NCBI RefSeq assembly: GCF_003254475.1
Contig: NZ_QFYQ01000001.1
Location: 1,674,001 to 1,738,000, forward strand
Direction: 5' to 3'
DNA length: 64,000 bases
Origin: Phenylobacterium soli
Lineage (GTDB): Bacteria > Pseudomonadota > Alphaproteobacteria > Caulobacterales > Caulobacteraceae
The position numbers and the translations under genes are program-made. The stretch's first letter is position 1. The number at the start of each line of letters is the position of its first letter. Below the pieces are notes generated by a model. That model was not told where the DNA came from, did not search any database, and was given only the letters and a program-made list of their open reading frames with translations. Below are positions 54,231-63,580 of this stretch, piece by piece.

Positions 54231-55958
54231 ATGCGGAAATGGGGGCTTTTCGCGCTCGGCTGGGCGCTGATCCTGGCGGGCGCCTTGCTGGCGCACAGGA
54301 TCCAGACGGCGGGCGGCGTGCGGGTGGCGGACGTGCGCTTCAAGGGCGACGGGATCGAGCAGAGCGCGCTGCTCTACACCCCGCCGTCGGCCACTCCGGC
54401 CCATCCGGCGCCGGCCGTGCTGGTCAGCCACGGCTACATCAACACCCGCGAGATGCAGTCCCCCTTCGCCATCGAGCTGGCGCGGCGCGGCTTCGTGGTG
54501 CTGGCCATCGACATGGCCGGCCACGGCTATTCGCAAGGCGCGGTGTTCAATCCACGGGACGCGGGCGGGCCGGCGGCGCTGGCCTATCTCCGGAGCCTGC
54601 CCTTTGTGGACAAGGCGAACGTCGGGCTGGAAGGCCATTCGATGGGCGGCATCCCGATCGGGGCGGCCGCCGCGGCCGAGCCGGACGGCTACCGCGCGAT
54701 CGTCTTCGAGGGCTCGACGCCCGGCTTCCTGGGCGCGCCGAGCCCGCCGGCGTTCCACAATCTCGAAGTCGTCTTCGGCCAGTACGACGAGTTCGCCCCG
54801 CTGATGTGGGGCGCGCCCAAGGGCTCGCTCGTCGCGGCGACGCCAAAGATGGCCGCGACCTTCGGCGTCCCCGGGCCGGTGATCGTCGGCCACACCTACG
54901 GCGCGACGGCCGACGGCACGGCCCGACGGCTGCTGAACCCGCCGGTGACCCATCCCTGGGAGCACTTCTCCCGCGCCGGGGTGGCGGGCGCGGTCGACTG
55001 GTTCCAGATGACCCTCGCGGGCGCGGCCCACCCGCTGCCGCCGGGCGACCAGATCTGGATCTGGAAGGAGGTCGGCACGGGCCTGTCGTTCGTCGGCCTG
55101 ATCGTGCTCCTGATGGGGACCTTCGAGCTGCTGCTGACCCTGCCGGCCTTCGCGGCCCTGCGCCGACCGATGGAGCCCGTCGCCGAGCGGCGCGGCGGTC
55201 GCTGGTGGCTGGCGTTCCTGCTGACGGCGGCGGTCCCGGCCCTGACCTACTACCCCTTCATGGGCTGGGGGCAGGCCTTCATCCCCATGCGCCTCTTTCC
55301 GCAGTACGTGCAAAACCAGCTCCTGGTGTGGGCGCTGCTGAACGGGCTTCTCACGCTTCTGCTGAGCCTCGTCCTGCGCGGCGGGCGGCCGGTGTTCAGC
55401 AACCGCTGGGCGGGCGCCGTCGGGATCGCCGCGGCCACCCTGGCGGTGGGCTATCTCTCGCTCGTCCTGGTCGACCGCCTCTGGCACGTGGACTTCCGGT
55501 TCTGGGTGCTGGGCCTCAAGCCGCTGGACGGCCGGCACACGGCGATGGCGGCCCCCTATTTCGTGCTCTGGGCGGTCTATTTCCTCATCGCCCTGCGGGC
55601 GCTCTCGGCGAACCTGGCGGTGAAGGGCGAAGGCTTCCTCCTGCAGGTAGGCGCCTGGAAGATCGCGCTCAGCCTGGGGTTCGCGGTGCTGCTCGCTTAC
55701 GAGTATGCGACGCTGTTCTCCACCGGGCTGCTGGCCACCCCGACCGAGCCGCTCAACACCATCGTGGCGATCCAGTTCGTGCCGCTGCTGGCGAGCGTCG
55801 GGGCGATCGCCGCACTCACCTACCGGCGCACCAGTTCTTACGTGCCCGGGGCGCTGATCTGCGCAGGCCTGCTGGCCTGGTACGTGACGGCGGGCACGGC
55901 GACCCACTGGTATCCCGGGTTCAAGGTCCAGCCGCCGGCCGCCGCGCGCAGCCGCTGA
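54231..55958 (+). CDS. Alpha/beta hydrolase fused to a polytopic membrane domain
   Basis: The 575-residue protein has an N-terminal membrane anchor (about 5-22), an alpha/beta hydrolase domain outside it (about 30-270) with oxyanion region VLVSHGYINTREMQ, the nucleophile Ser137 in GHSMGG and DMAGHGYSQG. About seven to eight hydrophobic helices follow (from about 285 to the end). The C-terminal membrane part has aromatic/Pro turns (LTYYPFMGWGQ, HVDFRFWVLGLKP) and no transporter signature I know. A lipid or surface-polymer substrate is plausible because the catalytic domain sits by the membrane. It reads alone towards the MFS gene. Confidence 0.75.
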   Translation: MRKWGLFALGWALILAGALLAHRIQTAGGVRVADVRFKGDGIEQSALLYTPPSATPAHPAPAVLVSHGYINTREMQSPFAIELARRGFVVLAIDMAGHGYSQGAVFNPRDAGGPAALAYLRSLPFVDKANVGLEGHSMGGIPIGAAAAAEPDGYRAIVFEGSTPGFLGAPSPPAFHNLEVVFGQYDEFAPLMWGAPKGSLVAATPKMAATFGVPGPVIVGHTYGATADGTARRLLNPPVTHPWEHFSRAGVAGAVDWFQMTLAGAAHPLPPGDQIWIWKEVGTGLSFVGLIVLLMGTFELLLTLPAFAALRRPMEPVAERRGGRWWLAFLLTAAVPALTYYPFMGWGQAFIPMRLFPQYVQNQLLVWALLNGLLTLLLSLVLRGGRPVFSNRWAGAVGIAAATLAVGYLSLVLVDRLWHVDFRFWVLGLKPLDGRHTAMAAPYFVLWAVYFLIALRALSANLAVKGEGFLLQVGAWKIALSLGFAVLLAYEYATLFSTGLLATPTEPLNTIVAIQFVPLLASVGAIAALTYRRTSSYVPGALICAGLLAWYVTAGTATHWYPGFKVQPPAAARSR

Positions 55959-56019
55959 GCCTTGGCCGCGCGCCTGGCTGCGCCTATCTGAGCCGCTCCA
56001 ACCGCGAGCGGGGGCCGAC

Positions 56020-57438
56020 GTGCAAGCTGAGGTTTCAGAGGACCGGAGACCCGCGAGCTGGGCCGACCTCCTGTCCGACGGCCGCCTGCCGCGCTTCGCG
56101 CTGATCTGCCTGGGCGTGTGGCTGAACGCGGCCGACAGCCTGGTCACCGCGACCATCATGCCGAGCGTCGGCAAGGAGCTCGGCGGCTACGGCTACTTCA
56201 GCTGGGCGACCGCGGGCTATCTGGTGGGCGCGATCCTCGCCGGCGCCAGCGCCGGCCGGCTCTCGGAGCTGTTCGGCCTTCGCCGGGCGACCGCGCTCGC
56301 CGGCCTGGTGATGGTGGGCGGGTGCGTGATGAGCGCGCTGGCGCCGGAGGTCGGCCTGTTCCTCACCGGCCGCGTGATCCAGGGGCTCGGCTCAGGCTGG
56401 ATCTCGGGGTTCGCCATGGTGGCGATCGCCCTCTTGTTCCCCGAGCGGCACCTGGCGCGGGTGTTCGCCAGCGTCTCCGGCGTCTGGGGCGTGGCGACCC
56501 TGATCGGGCCGCTGATCGGCGGCGTGTTCGCGGTGGGCGGCCACTGGCGCGAGTGCTTCTGGGTGTTCGCCGCCCACTCGCTGGCCTTCAGCCTTGCCGC
56601 GCCCTTCCTGCTCAAGGGCGAGCAGCGCGGCCCGAGGGGGCCCGGCATTCCGTGGATCCAGCTCCTCGTCCTGGCGGCGGGCGTCGGGGCCATCGCCGTG
56701 GCCGACATCACCCGCGGCGCGGCGGCCTCGCTTGGCCTCGTGGCGGTCGGTCTCGTGCTGCTCGCGGCGGTGCTCCGGATCGACGGCCGCGCCCGGGTGC
56801 GGCTGCTGCCCCATCGGGCCGGCGACCTCGCGACGACCTGCGGCGCCGGCTATGCGGCGATGTTCGCCCTGACCGCCGCCTCCATGGGTTTTGCGATCTA
56901 CGCCCCGCCGATCCTCCAGACCCTGGCGGGCATGTCGCCGCTGTGGGCCGGCTATGTGATCGGCGCGGAGTCCCTGGCCTGGACGGCCGCGGCCTTCATG
57001 GTCGCCCACCAGACCGGCGCCTGGGACGCGCGCTGGGTCCGCATCGGCGCGCTGAGCGTGCCGACGAGCCTCGTCATCCTGGCCTGGGCGACGCCGCAGG
57101 TGGCGATGGTCTGGATCGTCCTCGGCGGCGCCTTGCTGGGCGCGGCCTTCGGCTGGTCGTGGAGCTTCATGGGCCGGCGGGTGATGGCGGCGCTTTCCGA
57201 CGAGGACCGGGCGATCGGCTCCTCGGCGATCACGGCCGTGCGCCAGACCGGCGCGGCGGTGGGCGCGGCGATCTCCGGGGCGGCGGCGAACCTGGCCGGC
57301 TTCTCCGAGGGGCTCACCGACGCCACCGCCCGGGCGACCGGCGTCTGGATCTACCTGGCGGTCATCCCGCTGGGGCTCGCCGGCGTCTGGGCGGCGTTCC
57401 GGCTGACCGGCATCGCGGCGGCCGCCCCGAGGGGCTAG
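56020..57438 (+). CDS. MFS transporter (drug-efflux type)
   Basis: The 472-residue protein has about 14 hydrophobic segments. Marks are ALICLGVWLNAADSLVTATI, motif A-like AGRLSELFGLRRATALA and the helix-5-like VWGVATLIGPLIGGVFAVGG (motif C type, typical of exporters). Start is GTG 56020. It follows the hydrolase gene by 61 bases and may be co-transcribed. Its stop shares CTAG with the convergent emrB-like gene. Substrate unknown. Confidence 0.82.
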   Translation: MQAEVSEDRRPASWADLLSDGRLPRFALICLGVWLNAADSLVTATIMPSVGKELGGYGYFSWATAGYLVGAILAGASAGRLSELFGLRRATALAGLVMVGGCVMSALAPEVGLFLTGRVIQGLGSGWISGFAMVAIALLFPERHLARVFASVSGVWGVATLIGPLIGGVFAVGGHWRECFWVFAAHSLAFSLAAPFLLKGEQRGPRGPGIPWIQLLVLAAGVGAIAVADITRGAAASLGLVAVGLVLLAAVLRIDGRARVRLLPHRAGDLATTCGAGYAAMFALTAASMGFAIYAPPILQTLAGMSPLWAGYVIGAESLAWTAAAFMVAHQTGAWDARWVRIGALSVPTSLVILAWATPQVAMVWIVLGGALLGAAFGWSWSFMGRRVMAALSDEDRAIGSSAITAVRQTGAAVGAAISGAAANLAGFSEGLTDATARATGVWIYLAVIPLGLAGVWAAFRLTGIAAAAPRG

Positions 57439-58994
57439 TCGGCCGCCGCGTGGGTCCCGCCCTGGCTGAGCGCCTTGCGGGTGAACCAGATGCCGGGGAT
57501 CAGCAGGAAGATCAGGATCGAAGCCACCCGGAATATGTCGATGGTGGCCAGCAGATAGGCCTGGCCGACAGCCTGCTGGGTGACGGCGGCGAGCGCCTGC
57601 TGGGCGCTCATCCCGGCGGCCTGGAGCTTCTGCAGCGTGATGGCGAAGGTCGGCGACTGTGCGCCGATGACCTCGGCGAGCCGGGTCTGGTGGAGGGCCG
57701 CGGAGCGGTCCCAGGCGGTGGTGACGATCGAGGCCGCGAAGCTGCCGGCGATGATCCGGGCGAAGTTGTAGAGGCCCGAGGCGGCCGGCACCTGGGGGGC
57801 CGGGATGCCGTTCAGCGCCATGGTGATCATCGAGACGAAGAAGGTGGCCATGGCGACGCCCTGCACGAGCATGGGGATGACCAGGGCGTAGAAGTCCACG
57901 TCGCTCGTGAACCTGGAACGCAGGTAGTAGGAGAGGGCGAAGGCGGCGAGCGACAAGCTGGCGGTGAAGCGCGCGTCGATGCGGTTCATGATCGGCGCGG
58001 CCAGCGGCGTCAGCACCACCGCCACCACGCCGGACGGCGCGGCGACCAGGCCGGCCCAGGTGGCGATGTAGCCCATCCGCGTCTGCAGCCAGAGCGGCTG
58101 CAGGAGGTTGGTGCCGAAGAAGATCGCGAAGGCGAGGCACGAGACCGTCGTCGCCAGGACGAAGTTGCGCGACTTGAGCAGCGACAGGTCGACGATCGGG
58201 TGCTCCTCGTTGAGCTCCCAGATCAGCCACGCGGCGAAGCCGATGGCGGCGATGATCGCCTCGCCGACGATGACGGGCGAGTTGAACCAATCGGCGTCCT
58301 TGCCGGTGTCGAGCATGACCTGAAGCGCGCCGACCCAGACCAGCAGCAGCAGGAAGCCGGTGCGGTCGATGGGGTTCTTGCGGGTCGGGGTCTCGCGGCT
58401 GCGCATGTTGAGCCAGCAGACCACCGCGCAGATCACGCCCACCGGCAGGTTGATGAGGAAGATCCACGGCCAGGAGATGTTGTCCGAGATGTAGCCGCCG
58501 AGGATCGGCCCGCAGATCGGCGCGACCAGGGTGGTCAGCGACCAGATGGCGAGCGCGGTCCCCCGCTTCTGCGGCGGGAAAATCATGATCAGTAGGGCCT
58601 GGGAGCCGGGGATCATCGGCCCGGAGACCGCTCCCTGGAGGATCCGGAAGACGATCAGCGAGGGCAGGTTCCAGGACACCCCGCAGAGGAACGAGGCGAT
58701 GGTGAACATCACCACCGAGCCGACGAAGGTCTTCACCACGCCGTAGCGGCCCATCAGCCAGCCGGTCAGCGGCACCGAGGCGCCGTTGGCCACGGCGAAG
58801 GCGGTGACCACCCAGGTGCCCTGGTCGGAACTGACGCCGAGGTTGCCGGCGATGGTCGGCAGCGAGACGTTGGCGATGGTGGTGTCGAGCACCTGCATGA
58901 AGGTGCCGAGCGCGAGGGCGATGGAGGTGATGGCGAGGGTCATCCCCGTCATCGGGGCGGGCCCGCCGCCACCGCCCGCTGTATCCTTGGCCAT
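57435..58994 (-). CDS. emrB: EmrB-type DHA2 multidrug transporter (14 helices)
   Basis: The 519-residue transporter has the DHA2 pattern: FMQVLDTTIANVSLPTIAGN (motif D1), GWLMGRYGVVKTFVGSV (motif A) and LAIWSLTTLVAPICGPILGG (motif C). It uses the proton gradient to expel drugs through the EmrA adaptor and the outer-membrane factor, both encoded just upstream in the same operon. Length and 14-helix layout fit. Gene symbol is by function and operon. Confidence 0.92.
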   Translation of the reverse strand: MAKDTAGGGGGPAPMTGMTLAITSIALALGTFMQVLDTTIANVSLPTIAGNLGVSSDQGTWVVTAFAVANGASVPLTGWLMGRYGVVKTFVGSVVMFTIASFLCGVSWNLPSLIVFRILQGAVSGPMIPGSQALLIMIFPPQKRGTALAIWSLTTLVAPICGPILGGYISDNISWPWIFLINLPVGVICAVVCWLNMRSRETPTRKNPIDRTGFLLLLVWVGALQVMLDTGKDADWFNSPVIVGEAIIAAIGFAAWLIWELNEEHPIVDLSLLKSRNFVLATTVSCLAFAIFFGTNLLQPLWLQTRMGYIATWAGLVAAPSGVVAVVLTPLAAPIMNRIDARFTASLSLAAFALSYYLRSRFTSDVDFYALVIPMLVQGVAMATFFVSMITMALNGIPAPQVPAASGLYNFARIIAGSFAASIVTTAWDRSAALHQTRLAEVIGAQSPTFAITLQKLQAAGMSAQQALAAVTQQAVGQAYLLATIDIFRVASILIFLLIPGIWFTRKALSQGGTHAAAD

Positions 58995-59017
58995 GGGAGG
59001 CTCCTGGGGGCGATGCG

Positions 59018-60109
59018 TCAGCGGGCGCCGGAGACGTCGATGGCGGCCTTCATGGAGAGGCCGACGCGCAGCGGGTGTTCGGCCAGCTCCTTCGGGTCGA
59101 GGGTGATCCGCACGGGCAGGCGCTGGACGACCTTGATCCAGTTGCCCGAGGCGTTCTGGGCCGGGATCAGCGAGAAGGCCGAGCCGGTGCCGCCGGAGAG
59201 GCCGGTGACCCGGCCATGGAACTTCACGCCGCGGCCGTAGAGGTCGGAGGTGAGCGTCACCGGCTGGCCGACGCGCACCTTCTCGAGCTGCACTTCCTTG
59301 AAGTTGGCGTCGACGTAGGCGGCGTAGACCGGAACCACGGCCATCAACGGGGTCCCGGCCTGGACCTCCTGGCCGACCTGGACGGATTTCTTGGAGACCA
59401 CGCCGTCGAGCGGGGCGCGGATCACGGTGCGGGCGAGCGCCAGCCGGGCGGCGTCGAGCCTGGCGCGCGCGGCGGCCACCTCCGGGTTCTGCTCCAGCGG
59501 CGCGCCGGCGATCAGCACCTGGTTGGCCTCACGGGCGCCCTGGGCGGCGCGCAGATTGGCCTCTGCCTGGGCGACCTGGGCCTCGGCGGCGGCGAAGGCG
59601 TTCTTGGCCGTGGTCAGCTCCTCGCCCGAGACCGCGCCGGAGCCGGCGAGGTTCTGGCGTCGGGCGAGGTCGGTCCTGGCCATGGTCAGGTTGGCCTGGG
59701 CGCGCATGAGATCGGCCTGGCGGGCGCCGACCTGGCCGCCGAGGGCGGTGTCGTTGGCGGCGTAGCCCTTCACCTTCCGCTCCGCCTGGCCGAGCGCGGC
59801 CTCGGCCTGGGCGACGGCGATGCGGGCGTCGGCGTCGTCGAGCACCACCAGTGGCTGGCCGGCCTTTACGGTCTCGGTCTCGCGGACCAGGACCTTGGCG
59901 ACGGGGCCGGGGATGAGCGGCGTCACCTGGGCCACCTCGGCGCCGACATAGGCGTTGTCGGTCTTCACCGTGCGCCCGGCGAAGAGGAGGGCGTAGGCGA
60001 TCCAGAGGACCGCGCCCACGGCGACCGCGACGACGAGCCAGGTGAGGAGCTGGCGGCGGCGCGCGATCGAGGAGCGGACGGGCGGAGCGGCGGTGGCGGT
60101 GTCGGACAT
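59018..60109 (-). CDS. emrA: EmrA-type membrane-fusion protein (HlyD family)
   Basis: The 363-residue adaptor has one N-terminal membrane helix (about 21-43), a lipoyl half-motif VTPLIPGPVAKVLVRETETV, a helical hairpin (about 95-200; AQAEAALGQAERKVKGYA...), the second lipoyl half with APLDGVVSKKSVQVGQEVQA and a beta-barrel end. It joins EmrB to the outer-membrane channel. I start at ATG 60109 with GAGG 6 bases upstream; GTG 60154 overlaps the upstream stop in GTGA and could also be used by translational coupling. It is read 23 bases before emrB. Confidence 0.9.
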   Translation of the reverse strand: MSDTATAAPPVRSSIARRRQLLTWLVVAVAVGAVLWIAYALLFAGRTVKTDNAYVGAEVAQVTPLIPGPVAKVLVRETETVKAGQPLVVLDDADARIAVAQAEAALGQAERKVKGYAANDTALGGQVGARQADLMRAQANLTMARTDLARRQNLAGSGAVSGEELTTAKNAFAAAEAQVAQAEANLRAAQGAREANQVLIAGAPLEQNPEVAAARARLDAARLALARTVIRAPLDGVVSKKSVQVGQEVQAGTPLMAVVPVYAAYVDANFKEVQLEKVRVGQPVTLTSDLYGRGVKFHGRVTGLSGGTGSAFSLIPAQNASGNWIKVVQRLPVRITLDPKELAEHPLRVGLSMKAAIDVSGAR

Positions 60110-60150
60110 GGAAGCCTCGGCGGCTGAGGTCTTGATGGGAGTGTCGGGGG

Positions 60151-61602
60151 TCACGGAGCGGCGCGATAGCCGCCGCCGAGCGCGCGCACGAGGGCGACGT
60201 CGGCGGCGAAGGCGCGGCCCTGCAGCCGGGCGACGGCGCGCCGGCGGGAGAGCACGCCCTGCTCGGCGAGCAGGACCGAAGAGTAGGGGCTGAGCCCGCC
60301 CTGATAGCGCAGGCGGGCGACCTTGTAGGCGTCCTCGCTGGCGGCCAGGGCGGCGCGGCTGGTGTCGATCTGGGCGGCCACGGAGCGCTTGGAGGCCAGG
60401 GCGTCGGCCACCTGGTGGAAGGCCTCGGCGACCGCGGCGTCGTAGTTGGCCACGGCCGCGTCGCGATCGGCCTCGGCGCCGCGCAGGCCGGCGCGCAGCC
60501 GGCCGCCTTCGAAGACCGGCAGGGTCAGGGCCGGGCCGATGGAGCCGACGTCCGAGCCCGACTTGAAGAACTCGTTCAGCTTCAGCGACTGGTAGCCGAC
60601 GAAGCCGACCAGGTTGACGTTCGGATAGAACGCCGCCTTGGCCTCGCGGATGCGGCTGGCGGCGGCCTCGGCGCGCCAGCGGGCGGCGGTCACGTCCGGC
60701 CGGCGGCCGACGAGCTCGGCCGCAAGCGAGGCGGGCAGGCCCAGGGTCACCGGCGGCGGCTCGGTCGGCCGGGGGATGGCGAGTCCGCGGTCGGGGCCGG
60801 CGCCGAGCAGGGCCGCCAGCCTGTGGCGGGTCAGGAGGATCTGCTCGTCGATGGCGGCGAGCTCGGCCTGAGAGGCCAGGGGCTCGGCTTCCGCCTGGCG
60901 CTGCGTGCCACGGGTGTCGAGCCCGTTGGCGACCCGGTTGCGGACCAGCTGGCTGGTCTCGTTCTGCAGGTCGATGGCGCGGGCGACCACGTCCCGGTCG
61001 GTGTAGAGCCGGCCGAACTCGGCGTAGGCGAGGGCGATGTTGCTGGCCAGCATCAGCCGGGCCTCGGCGGCCTCGGCCTCGGCGGCGCGGGCCTCGGAGG
61101 TGGCGGCGGCGACCGCCGCGCGGTTCTTGCCCCAGAAGTCGAGCTCCCAGGAGAAGTCGAGGGCGAGCTTGCCGTAGTCGTTGTAGCCCTGCGGCACGAA
61201 CTCGGCGGGAATGCCGATGTTGTAGCTCTGCTTCATCTCCTTGGCGGAGGCTTCGGCGGAGACGGTGGGCAGCTCGGCTCCCCGGGCCTGGGCGGCGAGC
61301 GCCTCGGCGCGGCGCACCCGGGCGTTGGTGGCGGCGAGGGTGGGGGAGCCCTTCAGGGCCTCGTCGATGAGCTGGCTCAGCTGGGCGTCGTGGTATCCGG
61401 TCCACCAGGCGTCGATGGGCCAGTCGGCGGCCGGGGCGGCGAGGCTCTGGGACGCGGCGTAGCTCTCCGCCGGCTTGGCGATGCGGGCCGGGGCGGCTGG
61501 CGGCAGGGTCGCGCAGGCGGCGAGCGCCAGGCCCGAGAGGCCGGCGACGAGCGCGACCTTGGCCGAGCGGGTGCGGTTCGCGTCAGGAGGGGGGGCGGTC
61601 AT
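60151..61602 (-). CDS. NodT/OprM-type outer-membrane efflux lipoprotein
   Basis: The 483-residue outer-membrane factor has a lipoprotein signal with LALAAC (Cys30). Repeats of two helical hairpins follow, with SPTLAATNARVRRAEALAAQ and VSAEASAKEM, and LSWELDFWG-like FSWELDFWGKNRAAVAAATS, the standard mark of the family; the second half has GRRPDVTAARWRAEAAASRI. As a trimer it forms the exit duct for EmrAB. GGAGG lies 9 bases upstream of ATG 61602. First gene of the operon, behind the operators at 61622-61694. Confidence 0.92.
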   Translation of the reverse strand: MTAPPPDANRTRSAKVALVAGLSGLALAACATLPPAAPARIAKPAESYAASQSLAAPAADWPIDAWWTGYHDAQLSQLIDEALKGSPTLAATNARVRRAEALAAQARGAELPTVSAEASAKEMKQSYNIGIPAEFVPQGYNDYGKLALDFSWELDFWGKNRAAVAAATSEARAAEAEAAEARLMLASNIALAYAEFGRLYTDRDVVARAIDLQNETSQLVRNRVANGLDTRGTQRQAEAEPLASQAELAAIDEQILLTRHRLAALLGAGPDRGLAIPRPTEPPPVTLGLPASLAAELVGRRPDVTAARWRAEAAASRIREAKAAFYPNVNLVGFVGYQSLKLNEFFKSGSDVGSIGPALTLPVFEGGRLRAGLRGAEADRDAAVANYDAAVAEAFHQVADALASKRSVAAQIDTSRAALAASEDAYKVARLRYQGGLSPYSSVLLAEQGVLSRRRAVARLQGRAFAADVALVRALGGGYRAAP

Positions 61603-61621
61603 CGTCGGGGCCTCCTTGCCA

Positions 61622-61694
61622 ACCGTACTGTACGGTCATATTTCGGCCATATAAGGGACGGTTTGTCACAGTCAAGGCAACCGTACGGTACGGT
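61622..61694. promoter_or_regulatory. Two TetR operators and promoter of the efflux operon
   Basis: Perfect 15-base palindromes ACCGTACTGTACGGT (61622-61636) and ACCGTACGGTACGGT (61680-61694) lie 58 bases apart. Leftward, TTGACT (61675-61670) is 16 bases from TATATG, a good promoter whose start region overlaps the first operator. The second operator is 11 bases before the regulator's ATG, so it can repress itself. Looping between the two sites is possible. Confidence 0.85.
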
Positions 61695-61704
61695 CAGAAA
61701 AATA

Positions 61705-62325
61705 ATGCAAGGTCGCCCGAAACTCGACAGGGACGCACGGCGCGAAGCCATACTGGACGTGGCCGAAGATGTCTTCGTGTCCGAGGGCTTCGCCGCGGCC
61801 TCGATGTCGGAGATCGCCGCCCGGCTCGGCGGCTCGAAGGGCACGCTCTACAACTACTTCAAGAGCAAGGAGGAGCTGTTCGAGGCCTATGTGCTTCGGC
61901 GCTGCATCCTCAACATGGACGGCATCTACGCCCTGCCGGGGGGCGGCGAAGGCGTCGCGGAGACCCTGACGCGGATAGGACGGGCCTATCTGCGCCGCGT
62001 GCTGTCGGACGAGAACCTCCGCCACTTCCGGCTGATCATCGCCGAGGCCGAGCGCTATCCCGAGATCGGCAAGGCCTTCTACGAGGCCGGGCCGGGACGC
62101 GGCTCGGAGCGCCTGGCGGACGAGATCCGCGCCTGGGTGAAAGCCGGCCTGCTCGAGGTCGACGACCCGCAGATGGCGGCGTTCCACTTCACCGGCCTGT
62201 GCCAGAACCGCTACATGAAGGCGCGGCTGTGCAACTACGTGCCCGAGCTCTCCGATGCGGAGATCGAGGCCGAGGTGGCGGCGGCGGTGAAGACCTTCCT
62301 GCGGGCCTACGGGCCGCGCGGCTAG
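61705..62325 (+). CDS. TetR/AcrR-family repressor of the efflux operon
   Basis: The 206-residue regulator has an HTH at about 10-55: AILDVAEDVFVSEGFAAASM, SEIAARLGGSKGTLYNYFKS. The C-terminal domain (TetR_C, seen in AcrR/EmrR-like regulators) is helical with Cys and Tyr. Start ATG 61705 is close to the second operator. It is divergent from the efflux operon and almost certainly represses it until a drug or lipid binds. Its stop is 5 bases from the end of the convergent lysC gene. Confidence 0.9.
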   Translation: MQGRPKLDRDARREAILDVAEDVFVSEGFAAASMSEIAARLGGSKGTLYNYFKSKEELFEAYVLRRCILNMDGIYALPGGGEGVAETLTRIGRAYLRRVLSDENLRHFRLIIAEAERYPEIGKAFYEAGPGRGSERLADEIRAWVKAGLLEVDDPQMAAFHFTGLCQNRYMKARLCNYVPELSDAEIEAEVAAAVKTFLRAYGPRG

Positions 62326-62329
62326 GCGA

Positions 62330-63580
62330 TCAGAGCTTGTCCAGGCCGTAGGCGGCGTGCAGGGCGCGCACCGCCAGCTCGGTGTAGGCCGCGTCGATCA
62401 GCACGCTGATCTTGATCTCCGAGGTGGAGATCACCTGGATGTTGACGCCCTTGTCCGCCAGCGCCTTGAACATCGACTGGGCGACGCCCGCGTGGCTGCG
62501 CATGCCGACGCCGATGACCGACACCTTGGCGACGTCCTCGTCGCAGGTGGCGCCCTCAAAGCCGATCTTGGCCTTGACCTTGTCGACGATCTCCATGGCG
62601 CGGGCCGCGTCGCGCTTGCCAACGGTGAACTCCATGTTGGCCGTGTCGGCCGAGCGCGCATGGCTCTGGACGATCATGTCGACGTTCACGTTGGCGTCGG
62701 CGAGGGCGCCGAAGATCTCGGACGAGACGCCCGGATGGTCGGGCAGGCCGAAGAGGCTGATCTTCGCCTCGTCGCGGCTGTAGGCGACGCCGCTCACGAT
62801 CCGCTTTTCCACGATCTCCTCCTCGTCGCAGACGATGGTGCCCTGGCCAGGGGCTTCGCCCGGCTCGACAAAACTGGAAAGGACCCGCACCGGCACATGA
62901 TAGGCCATGGCGAGCTCGACGGAGCGGGTCTGCAGGACCTTGGCCCCGAGCGAGGCCATCTCGAGCATCTCCTCGTAGGAGATCTTCTCGAGCTTGCGGG
63001 CCTTGGACTCGATGCGCGGGTCGGTGGTGTAGACCCCGTCCACGTCGGTGTAGATGTCGCAGCGCTCGGCCTTGAGGGCGGCCGCCACGGCCACGGCCGA
63101 GGTGTCCGAGCCGCCGCGGCCCAGGGTGGCGATGCGGCCGTCGCGGGTGACGCCCTGGAAGCCGGCGATCACCGCCACCTCGCCGCCGTCCATCGCCGCC
63201 CCGAGCTTCTCGGGCGGGATGCCGTCGATGCGCGCCTTGCCGTGCGCGTCGTCGGCGATGATCGGGATCTGCCAGCCGAGCCAGGACTTGGCCCGCACCC
63301 CCATGTTGCGCAGCGTCATGGAGAGCAGGCCGGCGGTCACCTGTTCGCCGGAGGCCACCACCACGTCGTATTCGTCGTCGGAGGGCTCGATGCCCTCGGC
63401 CGCCGCGCCGGCGCCGTCCGTCCAGGCGACCAGCTCGTTGGTCTTGCCGGCCATGGCCGAGACCACCACGGCCACCTTGTGACCCGCTTCCACCTCGGCG
63501 TTGACCAGCCGGGCGACGCGCCGGATGCGCTCCAGGTCGGCCACCGACGTGCCGCCGAATTTCATCACCAGCCGGGACAT
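62330..63580 (-). CDS. lysC: Aspartokinase
   Basis: The 416-residue enzyme phosphorylates aspartate in the first step of lysine, methionine and threonine synthesis. Marks are MKFGGTSVADLERI (Lys7 region), GRGGSDTSAVAVAAALKAE, the Asp/Thr-rich DVDGVYTTDPRI, and two ACT domains (about 265-400), the second with SVIGVGMRSHAGVAQSM and IQVISTSEIKISVLI, which bind lysine or threonine. Length is that of the single-function alphaproteobacterial enzyme. No riboswitch-like fold is evident upstream. Confidence 0.96.
   Translation of the reverse strand: MSRLVMKFGGTSVADLERIRRVARLVNAEVEAGHKVAVVVSAMAGKTNELVAWTDGAGAAAEGIEPSDDEYDVVVASGEQVTAGLLSMTLRNMGVRAKSWLGWQIPIIADDAHGKARIDGIPPEKLGAAMDGGEVAVIAGFQGVTRDGRIATLGRGGSDTSAVAVAAALKAERCDIYTDVDGVYTTDPRIESKARKLEKISYEEMLEMASLGAKVLQTRSVELAMAYHVPVRVLSSFVEPGEAPGQGTIVCDEEEIVEKRIVSGVAYSRDEAKISLFGLPDHPGVSSEIFGALADANVNVDMIVQSHARSADTANMEFTVGKRDAARAMEIVDKVKAKIGFEGATCDEDVAKVSVIGVGMRSHAGVAQSMFKALADKGVNIQVISTSEIKISVLIDAAYTELAVRALHAAYGLDKL

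Noticed and set aside
56118-58595. An 825-codon plus-strand open frame running through the MFS and emrB region
   Set aside because: It crosses two real genes of opposite direction and consists of low-complexity Arg/Gly/Asp sequence.
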